64,000 nt of DNA. Source: Rhizobium sp. Leaf371 (GTDB taxonomy: Bacteria > Pseudomonadota > Alphaproteobacteria > Rhizobiales > Rhizobiaceae). Below, piece by piece: positions 8,589-16,858 of the stretch. Numbering within the stretch: position 1 is the stretch's first letter; each line of letters begins with the position of its first letter. Location of the stretch: NCBI RefSeq assembly GCF_001424045.1, contig NZ_LMQB01000023.1:186001-250000 (forward strand), read 5' to 3'. The translations under genes and the position numbers were made by a program. Under the pieces are notes generated by a model that saw nothing but the letters and a program-made list of their open reading frames with translations, did no database searches and was not told the DNA's origin.

Positions 8589-9560
8589 ATGAACCCGCAT
8601 CAATTGTCCTCCGGCGATCTTCTCGCCGACCGGCGCGCCGAATATGCCCAAATGCTGGCGGCAAGCGGCGACCATGCGGAGGCCGCCGATCTCATGCGCC
8701 AGGCGCTGGAGCGGGTGCCCGACTGGGCCGCCGGCTGGTTCCGGCTTGCCGAACACGAGGAGAAGGCCGGAGAGCGCGAGGCGGCGGCCTCCTCGCTCGC
8801 CCGCGTTCTCGAGCTCAATCCGGAGGACATGTTCGGCGCCCGCCTGAAACGCGCCGTGCTGGGTGCCGACGCGGTGCCCGGACAGGCCCCAAGCGCCTAT
8901 GTGGCAAGGCTTTTCGACGACTATGCCGACCGGTTCGATGCCGCCCTCGTCGAGCGGCTGGACTATACGGTTCCCGGCCGGCTGGCCGCCATGGTCGAGC
9001 GCTTCACAGGCGGCGCGACGCTGGAGCGAGCGATCGATCTTGGCTGCGGCACCGGCCTGTTCGGTGCGGAAATCCGGCATCGCGTGGGCATGCTGGAGGG
9101 TTACGACCTCTCCTCCAACATGCTGGCCAAGGCGGCGGAGAAACATCTCTACGACCATCTCGGAGACGCCGACCTTTCCCGGCCTCTCGACACCTCCGGT
9201 CTGGTCACCCCGGACTTCCCGGAAGGTCGCGCGGATCTGGCTGTCGCTGCCGACGTGCTGATGTATCTCGGCGATCTCCTGGCGGTCTTTGCCATCGTGC
9301 CGGCTCTTTTGAAGGCAGACGGGCTTTTTGCCTTCTCCGTCGAGGATGCGGAGGCATCCGTGCCGGAGGTCGTACCCGGTGGTGCGTCCGAGGGCTTCGT
9401 GCTGCGTCCCTCGCTCCGCTACGCCCATTCCGAAGGCTACGTCCGCAACCTCTGCCGGACTGCCGGCCTGGAGGTGCTGGACATGGCGCGCGCCGTCATT
9501 CGCAAAGATGGCGCGCAAGATGTCGCCGGCATCCTGTTTCTTTCGCGCAGGGGCCTCTGA
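8589..9560 (+). CDS. TPR-containing class I SAM methyltransferase
   Basis: 323 residues. The first ~85 residues hold two TPR-like helical hairpins (YAQMLAASGDHAEAADLM and the repeat around GWFRLAEHEEKAGERE). Residues ~110-290 form a Rossmann methyltransferase: motif I AIDLGCGTGLFG, YDLSSNMLAKA, and a motif IV-like segment LAVAADVLMYLGD. Proteins of this layout are predicted methyltransferases, some compared with NodS/ubiquinone-type enzymes; the acceptor is not predictable here. It is monocistronic, divergent from the DUF6460/CAP pair. Confidence 0.88.
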   Translation: MNPHQLSSGDLLADRRAEYAQMLAASGDHAEAADLMRQALERVPDWAAGWFRLAEHEEKAGEREAAASSLARVLELNPEDMFGARLKRAVLGADAVPGQAPSAYVARLFDDYADRFDAALVERLDYTVPGRLAAMVERFTGGATLERAIDLGCGTGLFGAEIRHRVGMLEGYDLSSNMLAKAAEKHLYDHLGDADLSRPLDTSGLVTPDFPEGRADLAVAADVLMYLGDLLAVFAIVPALLKADGLFAFSVEDAEASVPEVVPGGASEGFVLRPSLRYAHSEGYVRNLCRTAGLEVLDMARAVIRKDGAQDVAGILFLSRRGL

Positions 9561-9761
9561 ACGACGCTTTGTTGCGAAGTTGAGATAGGTCAGTATCCCT
9601 TACGTATTTGCCTTGCAAAGTCTTTGGAAAGGCCGATGATATCGGTGTTTCCAGGACACGGAGCACAGTGGCTGTCCCGTCGAAACGACAAGCATTTCTG
9701 ACCCCGGATCAGGCACAAAGCCTGTCGACATCGACCTCAATGCCTTTTCGGAGCGAATGCC

Positions 9762-10394
9762 ATGTCCTTGATTTCCGCCCTCGGGTTCTGGAATACCAAT
9801 GCAGCACGCCATACGCCGATCGAGGATGTGCAGGGGGTATTTACCGGCAGCCTGATCTCGGCGCTCGGGCTTTACATCCTCGCCAGCGCCGGGCTTCTGA
9901 CAGGCAGCACGGCAGGCATCGCCTTCCTGTTGCATTATGCGCTGGACGTGAACTTCGGTGTCGCCTTCTTCCTGCTCAACCTGCCGTTCTTCTATCTCTC
10001 GCTCAAGCGGCTGGGCTGGGCCTTCACCATCAAGACCTTCATCGCCATCGGCCTGACGTCGGTCATCGCCGACATGCAGTCGCGCTTCTTCGTGATTTCA
10101 AGCATTCATCCGGCCTGGGCCGCCCTCCTCGGCGGGCTCCTGCTCGGCTACGGGCTGCTGGCGCTTTATCGCCACCGCGCCAGTCTCGGCGGCGTCGGCA
10201 TTCTCGGGATCTACCTGCAGGAACGTTTCGGCATCCGCGCCGGGCTGGTCCAGCTTGCCATCGATCTCTGCGTCCTCACCGCTGCCTTTTTCGTCACCCT
10301 GCCCTCGGTGGTGTTCTACTCCGTGCTTGGCGCCGTCGCGCTCAATCTGTTCCTCACGATCAATCACCGGGCCGACCGCTACATCGCCTTGTAA
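9762..10394 (+). CDS. YitT-family membrane protein
   Basis: 210 residues, five to six predicted membrane helices, with the conserved opening of the YitT/DUF161 family (GVFTGSLISALGLYILASAG then TGSTAGIAFLLHY) and the central LGGVGILGIYLQERFGI-type loop. These are inner-membrane proteins of unknown transport role. The ATG at 9762 is preceded by GGAGC. It stands alone and converges with the RMF-like gene over a hairpin at 10410-10438. Confidence 0.9.
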   Translation: MSLISALGFWNTNAARHTPIEDVQGVFTGSLISALGLYILASAGLLTGSTAGIAFLLHYALDVNFGVAFFLLNLPFFYLSLKRLGWAFTIKTFIAIGLTSVIADMQSRFFVISSIHPAWAALLGGLLLGYGLLALYRHRASLGGVGILGIYLQERFGIRAGLVQLAIDLCVLTAAFFVTLPSVVFYSVLGAVALNLFLTINHRADRYIAL

Positions 10395-10409
10395 GATGCC
10401 ATGAGGATC

Positions 10410-10438
10410 GAAGCCGGCGGGAAACGCCGTACGGCTTC
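10410..10438. terminator. Bidirectional hairpin between yitT-like and RMF-like genes
   Basis: Inverted repeat GAAGCCG (10410-10416) with CGGCTTC (10432-10438), plus a small inner stem, in the 42-bp space between convergent genes; its right arm touches the stop codon of the RMF-like gene. It is followed on the plus strand by ATTTC only, so it is a weak candidate without a proper T run. Confidence 0.45.
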
Positions 10439-10748
10439 ATTTCGACGTGTGGTAGCCCTCCAGCCAGGCCTCGCGCTTTGCGCGGCTGGACGTGGCATAG
10501 GGGCATGAGCGCGCCGACAGCCCAGCAAATGCCGCATTGCGCCCCTCGCATCGCAGACGGGCCGCATCGTCCGGCGTCAGCGTCGGCTCGACGTCTGCCG
10601 TATCGTCCGGCTTCGGCAGGCCTTCCTTCAGTTTCGCCTCGATCCTGCGCAAGGTCGCCAGAACGGGCGGCGCCCGCTTTTCGTCGATCCGCGGGAGGGT
10701 CGCGTCTGCGCGCGATTCCGGCACACTGCCTGACACAACGAATGTCAT
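10437..10748 (-). CDS. Ribosome modulation factor (RMF)-like protein with N-terminal extension
   Basis: 103 residues. The C-terminal part (about 66-103) matches the RMF pattern of E. coli: a glycine/alanine helix (EGRNAAFAGLSARS), the invariant-looking CPY (82-84), then a basic stretch and W95 with G98 (REAWLEGYH). RMF binds 30S ribosomes and drives 100S dimer formation in stationary phase. The first ~60 residues are an extra, proline- and charge-rich extension not in gamma-proteobacterial RMF. It lies 73 bp downstream of a small acidic protein with an EcfG-type promoter, so both may be stress-induced. The RMF assignment is by motif only. Confidence 0.75.
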   Translation of the reverse strand: MTFVVSGSVPESRADATLPRIDEKRAPPVLATLRRIEAKLKEGLPKPDDTADVEPTLTPDDAARLRCEGRNAAFAGLSARSCPYATSSRAKREAWLEGYHTSK

Positions 10749-10821
10749 CGGCTCTCTCCTTTTCGGTTAATGTTCAGGTTGCCCTCTTCTATCATATATT
10801 CGTGAAATATGTTTCTGCATT

Positions 10822-11043
10822 TCAAGGACCGGGCCGAACGCCTGTCTGCGGCGCCGCTTCGTCCATGGCCTTGCGCACCGTCTCATGAATGTCGGCGTCC
10901 TTTTCAGGATCCGTCTCGCCATCGTGATGCGCCGCATTGCCGCCATCCTTGCGCGCCAGTTCGCGATCGATCGTGGCGCGGTCGCCTTCCGCCGGCTCCT
11001 GAAGGATCTTGTCGTCGGTCGGTGTCTTGTCTCTCTGGTCCAT
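10822..11043 (-). CDS. Small acidic hydrophilic protein, probable general-stress gene
   Basis: 73 residues, no cysteine or membrane segment, very rich in D, E, K and R (DGETDPEKDADIHETVRKAM), probably largely disordered or helical. I do not recognise a family. It is supported by a strong GGAGAGGA ribosome site before the ATG at 11043 and by an EcfG-type promoter 48 bp upstream. It precedes the RMF-like gene on the same strand and may be cotranscribed with it. Longer in-frame starts upstream cross that promoter and are less likely. Confidence 0.62.
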   Translation of the reverse strand: MDQRDKTPTDDKILQEPAEGDRATIDRELARKDGGNAAHHDGETDPEKDADIHETVRKAMDEAAPQTGVRPGP

Positions 11044-11090
11044 GATGCCGTCCTCTCCACGTCTCCCCACCAGTTTTCTGGCGACCAAGA

Positions 11091-11117
11091 GAAACGAGCG
11101 GTGAATTCGATGGTTCC
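11091..11117 (-). promoter_or_regulatory. EcfG (general stress sigma factor) type promoter
   Basis: Reading leftward: GGAAC (11117-11113), a 17-bp spacer, then GTTTC (11095-11091). This matches the alphaproteobacterial EcfG/RpoE2 consensus GGAAC-N16/17-GTT exactly. It ends 48 bp before the ATG of the small acidic protein, the right distance for a promoter. Confidence 0.7.
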
Positions 11118-11202
11118 TTGAACGGTTTCGGACCGTCCCTTTCCCATGCAAAGCTGAACGCCTGTCTGGAAAGAGCGGTGCCTGCGTTCTACATTCGTAC
11201 CC

Positions 11203-13806
11203 GTGAAACAGATCCCGTCCGTCCAGTCCGCATCGCCGGCCTTTGCCCTGCCCGAACCGTTCCTGCGCTGGTTCTCGCGCAAGGGATGGCAGCCCCGTGC
11301 GCATCAGCTCGATCTGCTCGCGCGGATGCGCGGTGGCGAGAGCATGCTGCTGATCGCGCCGACCGGGGCCGGCAAGACGCTTGCGGGCTTTCTGCCCTCG
11401 CTCGTGTCGCTCACCGAACGCGGCCGCATCCCACCCGGCTCCGGGTTTCACGGCATCCACACGCTCTATATTTCACCGCTGAAGGCGCTGGCCGTCGATA
11501 TCGAGCGCAACCTGATGACGCCCGTGGGCGAGATGGGCCTGCCGATCCGGGTCGAGAACCGGACCGGCGATACGCCTCAATCCAAGCGCCAGCGCCAGAA
11601 GCTCGATCCGCCGGATATCCTCCTGACGACGCCCGAGCAGCTGGCGCTCCTGATCGCCAATGGCGAGGCCGAGCGGTTCTTCAAGAACCTCGAATATGTC
11701 ATCTTCGACGAGCTGCATTCGCTGGTGACCTCCAAGCGCGGCCATCTTCTGGCGCTCGGTCTCGCGCGGCTGAGACGGCTTGCCCCGGCGCTGAAGACGA
11801 TCGGCCTGTCTGCAACGGTGGCCGACCCGATGGACCTCCAGCGCTGGCTCGTGGCGCAATCCCCCGATGAGCAGGCGGCCGCGGGTCTGATCACCGTTGC
11901 GGGCGGAGCGAAACCCGACATCTCCATCCTCGCAAGCGAGGTGCGCGTGCCGTGGTCCGGGCATACGGCGAGCTATGCCATGCCGGAGGTCTACGAGGCG
12001 ATCAAGCGGCACCGCACCGCCCTCCTCTTCGTCAACACGCGCAATCAGGCGGAGCGTCTTTTCCAGGCGCTCTGGACCATCAACGACGACAACCTGCCGA
12101 TCGCCCTGCACCACGGCTCGCTCGATGTCGGTCAGCGGCGCAAGGTGGAGGCGGCCATGGCGGAGAACCGCCTGCGCGCCGTGGTCGCCACCTCGACGCT
12201 CGATCTCGGCATCGACTGGGGCGATGTCGATCTCGTCATCCATGTGGGCGCGCCGAAGGGGGCGAGCCGCCTCGCCCAGCGGATCGGCCGCTCCAACCAC
12301 CGCATGGACGAGCCGAGCCAGGCGATCCTCGTGCCGGCCAATCGTTTCGAGGTGATGGAGTGCCAGGCGGCGCTCGACGCCAATTATCTGGGCGCGCAGG
12401 ACACGCCGCCGGTCGGCCAGGGAGCGCTCGATGTGCTGGCCCAGCATGTGCTCGGCATGGCCTGCGCCGCGCCGTTCGATCCGCTCGAACTCTATGACGA
12501 GATCACCAGCGCCTCGCCCTATGCCGAACTCCCATGGGAAACCTTCGAGCGCATCATCGATTTCGTGGCGACCGGCGGCTATGCGCTGCGCACCTATGAG
12601 CGCTATGCCCGCATTCGCAAGACGGAGGACGGGCTGTGGCGGGTCTCGAACGGCAAGGTCGCGCAGCAATACCGGCTGAACATCGGCACCATCATCGAAT
12701 CGCCGATGCTGAACGTGCGGCTGGTCGGCAAGATGGCGAGCAAGGCGCGCCTGGGACGCGGCGGCCTGTCGCTCGGCAAGGTCGAGGAATTCTTCCTGGA
12801 GATGCTCTCGCCCGGCGACACGTTTCTGTTCGGCGGCAAGGTCATCCGCTTCGAGGGCATTCATGAAAACGAGTGCCTTGTGACGCAGGGCTACAAGCTC
12901 GACCCCAAGATCCCCTCCTATGCCGGCGGCAAATTCCCGCTCTCGACCTATCTCGCGGCCCAGGTTCGCCGGATGCTCGCCGACCCCGAAGCCCATGCCG
13001 ACCTGCCGGAGCAGGTGCGCGACTGGCTGGCGATCCAGCGCGACCTCTCCATGCTGCCGCGCGAGGACGAGCTGCTGATCGAGACCTTCCCCTATGGCAA
13101 CCGCTACTTCATGGTCGCCTATGCCTTCGAGGGACGGCTCGCGCACCAGACGCTCGGCATGCTGCTGACGCGCCGGCTCGACCGGGCGGGGCTGAACCCG
13201 ATGGGCTTCGTCGCGACGGATTATTCGCTGGCGATCTGGGGCATGGAGGATATGACGCAGGCGTTTCAGGCGGGTCATCCGTCGCTTGCCGACCTGTTCG
13301 ACGAGGACATGCTGGGCGACGACCTGGAGGCCTGGCTGGACGAGAGCTATCTGCTGAAGCGCACGTTCCGCAACTGCGCCATCATCGCCGGGCTGATCGA
13401 ACCCCGCCACCCCGGCAAGGAGAAGACCGGCCGGCAGGTGACCGTATCCAGCGACCTGATCTACGACGTGCTGCGCAGCCACGAGCCGGATCACATTCTT
13501 TTGGAAGCGACCCGCAACGATGCGGCAACAGGGCTTTTGGATATCGGGCGGCTTGGCGATATGCTGGTGCGAATCAAGAGCCACATCGTTCACAGGCCGC
13601 TCGAAAAGGTCTCCCCGCTCGCCGTTCCGATCATGCTGGAAATCGGCCGGGAATCCGTGCCGGGCCAGGCACCGGATGCGCTGCTGGCGGAAGCCGCAGA
13701 CGAGCTGATCTCCGAGGCGATGGGCGAACATGCCGATATCCAGGGCCTCTCGCGGGGGCTCGGCATGCCGGCTCTTTCGGACGACTCTGACAAGCCGGGA
13801 TCTTGA
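11203..13806 (+). CDS. Ligase-associated DNA damage response DEXH-box helicase (Lhr-like)
   Basis: 867-residue superfamily 2 helicase. RecA-like domain 1 holds motif I APTGAGKT (about 52-59), motif II DELH and motif III SATVADP; domain 2 holds FVNTRNQAERLF, TSTLDLGIDWGDVD and the arginine-finger segment QRIGRSNHR. It continues into the winged-helix and Lhr-core C-terminal region. In many bacteria this helicase is encoded with an ATP-dependent DNA ligase, an exonuclease and PdeM; here only PdeM follows. The start is GTG at 11203 with no obvious Shine-Dalgarno sequence. An imperfect SOS-like GTTC-N7-GTAC lies at 11186-11200. Confidence 0.93.
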   Translation: MKQIPSVQSASPAFALPEPFLRWFSRKGWQPRAHQLDLLARMRGGESMLLIAPTGAGKTLAGFLPSLVSLTERGRIPPGSGFHGIHTLYISPLKALAVDIERNLMTPVGEMGLPIRVENRTGDTPQSKRQRQKLDPPDILLTTPEQLALLIANGEAERFFKNLEYVIFDELHSLVTSKRGHLLALGLARLRRLAPALKTIGLSATVADPMDLQRWLVAQSPDEQAAAGLITVAGGAKPDISILASEVRVPWSGHTASYAMPEVYEAIKRHRTALLFVNTRNQAERLFQALWTINDDNLPIALHHGSLDVGQRRKVEAAMAENRLRAVVATSTLDLGIDWGDVDLVIHVGAPKGASRLAQRIGRSNHRMDEPSQAILVPANRFEVMECQAALDANYLGAQDTPPVGQGALDVLAQHVLGMACAAPFDPLELYDEITSASPYAELPWETFERIIDFVATGGYALRTYERYARIRKTEDGLWRVSNGKVAQQYRLNIGTIIESPMLNVRLVGKMASKARLGRGGLSLGKVEEFFLEMLSPGDTFLFGGKVIRFEGIHENECLVTQGYKLDPKIPSYAGGKFPLSTYLAAQVRRMLADPEAHADLPEQVRDWLAIQRDLSMLPREDELLIETFPYGNRYFMVAYAFEGRLAHQTLGMLLTRRLDRAGLNPMGFVATDYSLAIWGMEDMTQAFQAGHPSLADLFDEDMLGDDLEAWLDESYLLKRTFRNCAIIAGLIEPRHPGKEKTGRQVTVSSDLIYDVLRSHEPDHILLEATRNDAATGLLDIGRLGDMLVRIKSHIVHRPLEKVSPLAVPIMLEIGRESVPGQAPDALLAEAADELISEAMGEHADIQGLSRGLGMPALSDDSDKPGS

Positions 13807-13826
13807 CCGGTGGGAACGACGCACTG

Positions 13827-14555
13827 ATGCACCGCCTTTACCATGCCGGCCGCACCGCGGCCGATGCCTATCCTGCCCTGTCCGAGCGCATCGCCATCAA
13901 CGGCGTTGCCGCCGTCTGCGATCCGCTCGGCGGCCTGCACCTGCCCGACGACGACGTGCTCGTCGTTTCCGACCTGCACCTGGAAAAAGGCTCGGCCTTC
14001 GCCCGGCGCGGCATGATGCTGCCGCCCTATGACACGCTCTCGACACTCAGGATCCTGCAGGCGATCATCGCGCGCCACAATCCGAAGACCGTGATCAGCC
14101 TCGGCGACAATTTTCACGATCGCGTCGGCTCGGCACTGATGCCGGAAATGTTTCGCCAGATGATCGTGGACATGGCGCGCGGTCGGGAATGGATCTGGAT
14201 CAACGGCAACCACGATCCGGACGGTGCCGCGACCCTGCCGGGCGCATCCCTCGACGAGCTGCGGCTGGGTGGGCTCACCTTCCGGCACGAGCCGAGCCCC
14301 GATGCGGTGCCGGGCGAGATCGCCGGACATCTTCACCCCGCCGCCATCGTCCGCCGCCGCGAGAAATCCGTGCGCCGCGCCTGTTTCGCCACCGACGGCA
14401 CCCGCCTCGTCATGCCCGCCTTCGGCGTCACCACCGGCGGCATGGACCTCGCCCACCCCAATATCTGCGGCCTGTTCGACCAGACGAGACTGACCGCGCA
14501 TATGCTCGGCCGCGACCGGATCTATTCGGTGCGGTTTGCGAATTTGCGGGGGTAA
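13827..14555 (+). CDS. pdeM: Ligase-associated DNA damage response endonuclease PdeM
   Basis: Calcineurin-like metallophosphoesterase of about 242 residues. The metal-binding motifs appear in order: VVSDLHLEKG, SLGDNFHD, INGNHD and AGHLHP. This is the PdeM member of the ligase-associated DNA repair set. I use the ATG at 13827; a TTG at 13803 that overlaps the helicase stop codon would add eight residues and give tighter coupling, and neither has a strong ribosome site. It is cotranscribed with the Lhr-like helicase. Confidence 0.9.
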   Translation: MHRLYHAGRTAADAYPALSERIAINGVAAVCDPLGGLHLPDDDVLVVSDLHLEKGSAFARRGMMLPPYDTLSTLRILQAIIARHNPKTVISLGDNFHDRVGSALMPEMFRQMIVDMARGREWIWINGNHDPDGAATLPGASLDELRLGGLTFRHEPSPDAVPGEIAGHLHPAAIVRRREKSVRRACFATDGTRLVMPAFGVTTGGMDLAHPNICGLFDQTRLTAHMLGRDRIYSVRFANLRG

Positions 14556-14582
14556 GTTCGGCGAAGGCAGCGGGCGCGGACG

Positions 14583-14650
14583 CCTCTCATCCCGTTGCCG
14601 CGACCTTTTCCCCGCCAGGCGGGGCGAAGGGATGTGCGGCAGAGGGGCTT
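14583..14650. repeat. Rhizobial intergenic palindromic mosaic-like element
   Basis: Nested palindrome in the 110-bp gap between two convergent genes. The inner stem is CCTTTTCCCCG (14604-14614) with CGGGGCGAAGG (14620-14630), one mismatch; the outer stem is TGCCGC (14596-14601) with GCGGCA (14636-14641), flanked by CTC and GAG. The composition CTCATCCC, CCTT..CCCC, GGGG..AAGG resembles the small intergenic palindromes repeated across rhizobial chromosomes. No second copy was noticed in this window. It could also terminate both genes. Confidence 0.5.
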
Positions 14651-14665
14651 CCGCCGTTTACGAAC

Positions 14666-14902
14666 CTAGAAGGCATTGAACGTCAGCGTCGTCAGCGAGC
14701 GGGTGATGCCGGGGACGGTGGCGATGTTGTCGTTGATGAATTTGCCGATGTCCTGGCCCTCCTCGATATAGACCTTGATGATCAAATCGTAGTCGCCGGA
14801 TGTGGAGTACATTTCCGAGACGATTTCCTTGCGGTAGATCGCGTCGGCGACCTCGTAGGTCTTGCCGGGGGCGCATTGCAGCTGAACGAAGATCGGCTTC
14901 AT
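14666..14902 (-). CDS. Stand-alone Lrp/AsnC ligand-binding (RAM) domain protein
   Basis: 78 residues covering only the C-terminal regulation-of-amino-acid-metabolism domain of Lrp/AsnC regulators: MKPIFVQLQCAPGKTYEVA, the GDYDLIIKVYIEE strand and the closing VPGITRSLTTLTF. There is no helix-turn-helix, so it cannot bind DNA alone. Such free-standing RAM proteins form multimers and may modulate full-length regulators or bind amino acids. Monocistronic, with the intergenic palindrome just beyond its 3' end. Confidence 0.9.
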   Translation of the reverse strand: MKPIFVQLQCAPGKTYEVADAIYRKEIVSEMYSTSGDYDLIIKVYIEEGQDIGKFINDNIATVPGITRSLTTLTFNAF

Positions 14903-15014
14903 GGTGGCTGGTCCTTGAGATGTTTCGGACGACATAGGGCAGAATCGCGGCCTATGGAACCGTGCCTCATGCCTGAAGCATCCGGCCCGCAGGAGAAGAG
15001 ACAACCGTCTCGTC

Positions 15015-15803
15015 TCAATCGCGCCGGAACGCCACGCTGGCGGCCCAGCCGGTGACGACGGCGAGGAGGACGGCGAAAAGACCGTAGAAGAAGGGCTGCT
15101 TGTGGGCGGCTTCGGTGATCGCGGCTTCGAGACCGGTCTTGACGACCCGAAGCGGCAGGGCCTTGGCGGCCACGAACACGCCATCGCGAAACAGGTAGGC
15201 GCGCACGACGTGAACGCCGTTGGGCACGTCGGCCGGCAGGCGCACGGAGGCCTTGAACAGGCTGGCGGAGATGAACTGCACACCGCCGGGATCGCGCTGA
15301 TAGACGCCGCTCGTTTCGCGCAGGCGGCGGAAGGCGCTGCGAAACTCGGTGACGCTGCTGCCATCGCCGATATAGCCGATCGGGCTCAGCGTCATGTGCG
15401 AGACGCCGATGCCCATATTGTTCATCTCATTGGCGGGGGCGATGGCATCGATGTCGCGCGTGCTCGACAGGGAATAGGACTCCGGCACGAGTTCGAAGGT
15501 CATCGACTGCGTGTTGACCCAGATGCCGAAGACGCGGCGTTTCTTGCGGACGGTCGCGCTCTCCTTGGGCCCCTCCAGCGAGACGACGATATTGTATTTC
15601 CCCTGCGCCAGGAGATCGGGTGCGAAACCGTCGATCGCCCCGAAGATGGTCAGGTCGGCACCGCGGAAGTCGGAGGTGATGGCGATCTCGTCGGTGGAGA
15701 TACCGATATCGAGCTTTTCCGCGAATTCCTCGGCACCGGTTTGCGCCGCTGCGGGGACTGAGAGCATGAGGATTGCGAAAAGGCCTGCGAGAAGGGGGCG
15801 CAT
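15015..15803 (-). CDS. TIGR02186-family membrane-anchored protein
   Basis: 262 residues. A cleavable signal peptide (LLAGLFAILMLSVPAAAQ) precedes a mainly beta periplasmic domain (about 25-225) that includes DIGISTDEIAITSDFRG and FGIWVNTQSMTFE. One C-terminal membrane helix (FYGLFAVLLAVVTGWAASVAF) ends in a short basic tail. This is the alphaproteobacterial family TIGR02186, function unknown, regularly coupled to a TauE/SafE permease. Its start overlaps the stop of that permease gene (TGATG), which supports a shared complex. Confidence 0.87.
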   Translation of the reverse strand: MRPLLAGLFAILMLSVPAAAQTGAEEFAEKLDIGISTDEIAITSDFRGADLTIFGAIDGFAPDLLAQGKYNIVVSLEGPKESATVRKKRRVFGIWVNTQSMTFELVPESYSLSSTRDIDAIAPANEMNNMGIGVSHMTLSPIGYIGDGSSVTEFRSAFRRLRETSGVYQRDPGGVQFISASLFKASVRLPADVPNGVHVVRAYLFRDGVFVAAKALPLRVVKTGLEAAITEAAHKQPFFYGLFAVLLAVVTGWAASVAFRRD

Positions 15804-16729
15804 CAGAAGCCGGTCCCCGACGAGATGACCGAATAGATATCGGCGGGCGGCAGGACGAGTTCGACCGCAAGGCGGATACCGACGGCAAGGACCAGCAGGG
15901 CGAGAAGCGCGCGCAGCTGTTCGCCGCGCAGCTTCTGGCCGACGCGTACGCCATATTGCGCCCCGATGACCCCGGCGATCATCAGCACGAACGCGAGCAC
16001 GATATCGACCGTGTAGTTGGCCGTCGCCTGGACGATGACGGTGTAGGCAGAGACGAAGATGATCTGGAACAGCGACGTCCCCACGACGACGTTGGTCGGA
16101 ATGCGCAGGAGATAGATCATGGCGGGCACCATGATGAAGCCGCCGCCGACCCCCATCACGGAGGTGAGGATGCCGATGCAGAAGCCGAGACCGGCCACCG
16201 GAATGATGCTGAGATAGATCTTCGATTTCTTGAACCGGACCTTGAGCGGCAGCCGGTGGATCCAGCCGTGGTGGCCGGGACGGCGGAGCGGCATGGCCTC
16301 GTTGCGCTTGGCGCGCCGCAGCGCATTGATGCTTTCGGCCAGCATCAGCGAGCCGACGGAGCCGAGCAGCAGCACATAGGCAAGCGAGATCACCAGATCG
16401 AGCTGACCGATACGACGCAATGCGGCGAAGATCCAGATGCCGAGGGTGGCGCCAGCCAGACCCCCGAGCAGGAGAACGGTCCCGAGCTTGATATCGATGG
16501 TGCCGCGGCGGAAATGGGTGATGGCGCCGGAGATGGAGGAGGCGACGACCTGGTTTGCGCCGGTGGCGACGGCAACGACCGGCGGTATATTGTAGAAGAT
16601 CAGGAGAGGCGTGATCAGAAATCCGCCGCCGACGCCGAACATGCCGGAGAGAAAGCCGACGGCCGCCCCCATGCCGAGGATGATCAGCACGTTCACCGAC
16701 AGTTCCGCAATGGGCAGGTAGATCGTCAC
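15803..16729 (-). CDS. TauE/SafE-family permease
   Basis: 308 residues with about eight membrane helices arranged as two repeats, each containing the family glycine motif (MGAAVGFLSGMFGVGGGF and LTSVMGVGGGFIMVPAM). TauE/SafE proteins export sulfite, sulfoacetate or related anions; the substrate here is not identifiable. The stop overlaps the start of the TIGR02186 gene, so the pair is translationally coupled. Sulfur-anion export is a family inference only. Confidence 0.92.
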   Translation of the reverse strand: MTIYLPIAELSVNVLIILGMGAAVGFLSGMFGVGGGFLITPLLIFYNIPPVVAVATGANQVVASSISGAITHFRRGTIDIKLGTVLLLGGLAGATLGIWIFAALRRIGQLDLVISLAYVLLLGSVGSLMLAESINALRRAKRNEAMPLRRPGHHGWIHRLPLKVRFKKSKIYLSIIPVAGLGFCIGILTSVMGVGGGFIMVPAMIYLLRIPTNVVVGTSLFQIIFVSAYTVIVQATANYTVDIVLAFVLMIAGVIGAQYGVRVGQKLRGEQLRALLALLVLAVGIRLAVELVLPPADIYSVISSGTGF

Positions 16730-16757
16730 GGCCGGACCTCAAGCATCAAACAGTTCG

Positions 16758-16797
16758 CAAACGCGGCAGCGCGACCGCTCAGAGGTCGCGCCGTTTG
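16758..16797. terminator. Bulged hairpin between podJ and the TauE-type gene
   Basis: Inverted repeat with an outer arm CAAACG (16758-16763) / CGTTTG (16792-16797) and an inner arm GCGCGACC (16769-16776) / GGTCGCGC (16784-16791); a 5-nt bulge sits on one side. It lies downstream of podJ and upstream of the TauE-type gene. There is no T run, so it may be a processing or attenuation hairpin. Confidence 0.4.
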
Positions 16798-16858
16798 CCT
16801 CACTATGCACCGGGCTGCTGGATAATGTCTAAACGACGGCCGATTTTCAGACTTTGCT

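Noticed and set aside
11186-11200. SOS (LexA) box before the helicase
   Set aside because: GTTC-N7-GTAC is one base off the consensus and only 2 bp before the start codon; kept as a weak note, not called.
11473-13824. Long antisense frame opposite the Lhr-like helicase
   Set aside because: Shadow of codon bias; residue composition is typical of antisense frames (R, A, H, Q rich) with no domain.
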